Source of the DNA: Ruminococcaceae bacterium UBA7030
GTDB lineage: Bacteria; Bacillota; Clostridia; Oscillospirales; Acutalibacteraceae
Assembly: GCA_002494125.1 (NCBI GenBank)
Contig: DLBD01000051.1
Coordinates: 1-5,987 of the forward strand
DNA length: 5,987 nucleotides
Direction of reading: 5' to 3'
The translations under genes were made by a program, and so were the position numbers. Shown here piece by piece: positions 5,503 to 5,987 of this stretch. Position 1 is the stretch's first letter. Every line of letters starts with the position of its first letter. Under the pieces are notes generated by a model, which worked only from the letters and a program-made list of their open reading frames with translations, was not told the origin of the DNA and made no database searches.

Positions 5503-5987
5503 TATTCCTCACCTCCTGCGTTTTCCTCATTGTCTGAGTCCTCGGTGAGAACCTCCTCAAACACATCCTCGTGAACAGTCTGTTTCTCTTCAGGCTCATC
5601 GGCTTCCTCAACAAGAGTTGCCGCAGCCTCTTCTGTAAGTTCATCAATACCTACGTCAGTAACGGCTACATCCTCCGTGAAGAAGAACATATCCGTATCC
5701 TCCTTCGGAGTTTCACTTTCAAACTGTGCATGAGTCGGGTCCGGAGTATCAGAAACAACCTCGCCGTTTTTGATAACAATAACTCTTCTCTGGAAGGAGC
5801 GAACAAGGTCGTGCTCATGAGTAACCATGATTACTGTTGTACCGGAATTGTTGATTTTGGTGAGAAGTCCTACGATTTCATGGCTCATCTCAGGGTCAAC
5901 GTTACCGGTGGGCTCGTCCGCAATAATAACCTTCGGGTTGTTCACAAGAGCTCTTGCAAGTGAAACTCTCTGCTGCTCACCGCCCGA
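5502..5987 (-). CDS. ftsE: Cell division ATP-binding protein FtsE (partial, 5' end outside window), with acidic C-terminal tail
   Basis: C-terminal 161 residues of the ABC ATPase that pairs with FtsX; the N-terminus with Walker A and Q-loop lies beyond base 5987. The visible part begins exactly at the ABC signature SGGEQQR, followed by Walker B VIIADEP with catalytic Glu, D-loop GNVDP and the H-loop His in VTHEHD (about residue 57 of the visible part). The core ends around VIVIKNGEVVSD. FtsE usually stops shortly after this point, but here about 80 more residues follow, with about 30 Asp/Glu and only two Lys, including a hydrophobic patch DMFFFTED. The tail stays in frame to a TAA that overlaps the ftsX ATG by one base, and its last codons (GGEE) double as the ftsX Shine-Dalgarno, so it is part of the gene rather than readthrough. 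Identification as FtsE rather than another ABC ATPase rests on the adjoining ftsX. Confidence 0.95.
   Translation of the reverse strand, partial: SGGEQQRVSLARALVNNPKVIIADEPTGNVDPEMSHEIVGLLTKINNSGTTVIMVTHEHDLVRSFQRRVIVIKNGEVVSDTPDPTHAQFESETPKEDTDMFFFTEDVAVTDVGIDELTEEAAATLVEEADEPEEKQTVHEDVFEEVLTEDSDNEENAGGEE
5509..5517 (-). promoter_or_regulatory. ftsX: Strong ribosome binding site of ftsX inside the ftsE 3' end
   Basis: AGGAGGTGA on the minus strand ends 6 nt before the ftsX ATG (5500-5502) and leaves 9 nt between AGGAGG and the ATG. It is read in the ftsE frame as Gly-Gly-Glu near the protein C-terminus. With the one-base TAATG overlap, this points to coupled, near-stoichiometric synthesis of FtsE and FtsX. 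Confidence 0.88.

Noticed and set aside
5571..5963. Plus-strand open frame opposite ftsE, and similar frames opposite ftsX (5020-5259, 5309-5548) and across the ftsX/paralogue C junction (4499-4774).
   Set aside because: They are antisense to conserved ABC or membrane-protein coding sequence, with no domain and no supporting context.

Overview
The window is a compact block of genes, all on the minus strand. It looks like a low-to-mid GC, single-membrane Firmicute, most likely a Ruminococcus/Oscillospiraceae-type clostridium. That placement is inferred from AGGAGG-type ribosome binding sites, secreted proteins with Thr-rich (TTTT...Q) linkers, an FtsEX module tied to peptidoglycan hydrolases, and a QueH-type queuosine enzyme. 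No marker gene fixes the genus.

In transcription order (high to low coordinates) the window holds: the 3' part of ftsE (the 5' end lies beyond base 5987); ftsX; three consecutive secreted coiled-coil proteins, each ending in an M23 (LytM) peptidase domain (called C, B and A here, C being next to ftsX); and the 5' part of queH (running off base 1). Junctions are tight: ftsE/ftsX share 1 bp, ftsX/C overlap 8 bp, C and B are 35 bp apart, B and A 16 bp apart, and A/queH overlap 4 bp (ATGA). No promoter is visible. The layout reads as one operon whose promoter lies upstream of ftsE, outside the window. There is no non-coding stretch over 300 bases.

FtsE (ATPase) and FtsX (four-TM membrane protein) form a type VII ABC complex that does not transport. 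It passes the ATPase cycle through the FtsX extracellular domain to a coiled-coil peptidoglycan hydrolase or activator, as with EnvC in E. coli, PcsB in streptococci and CwlO in Bacillus. Here the partner position is occupied by three tandem paralogues. Unlike EnvC, all three keep the full M23 zinc and catalytic set, so they are predicted to cut peptidoglycan themselves.

The most notable points are the triplicated putative FtsEX partner, an acidic C-terminal tail of about 80 residues on FtsE, a conserved cysteine-bearing hairpin module inside the coiled coils, a 13-residue insertion in the catalytic domain of paralogue B, and a terminator-like hairpin inside the start of queH.
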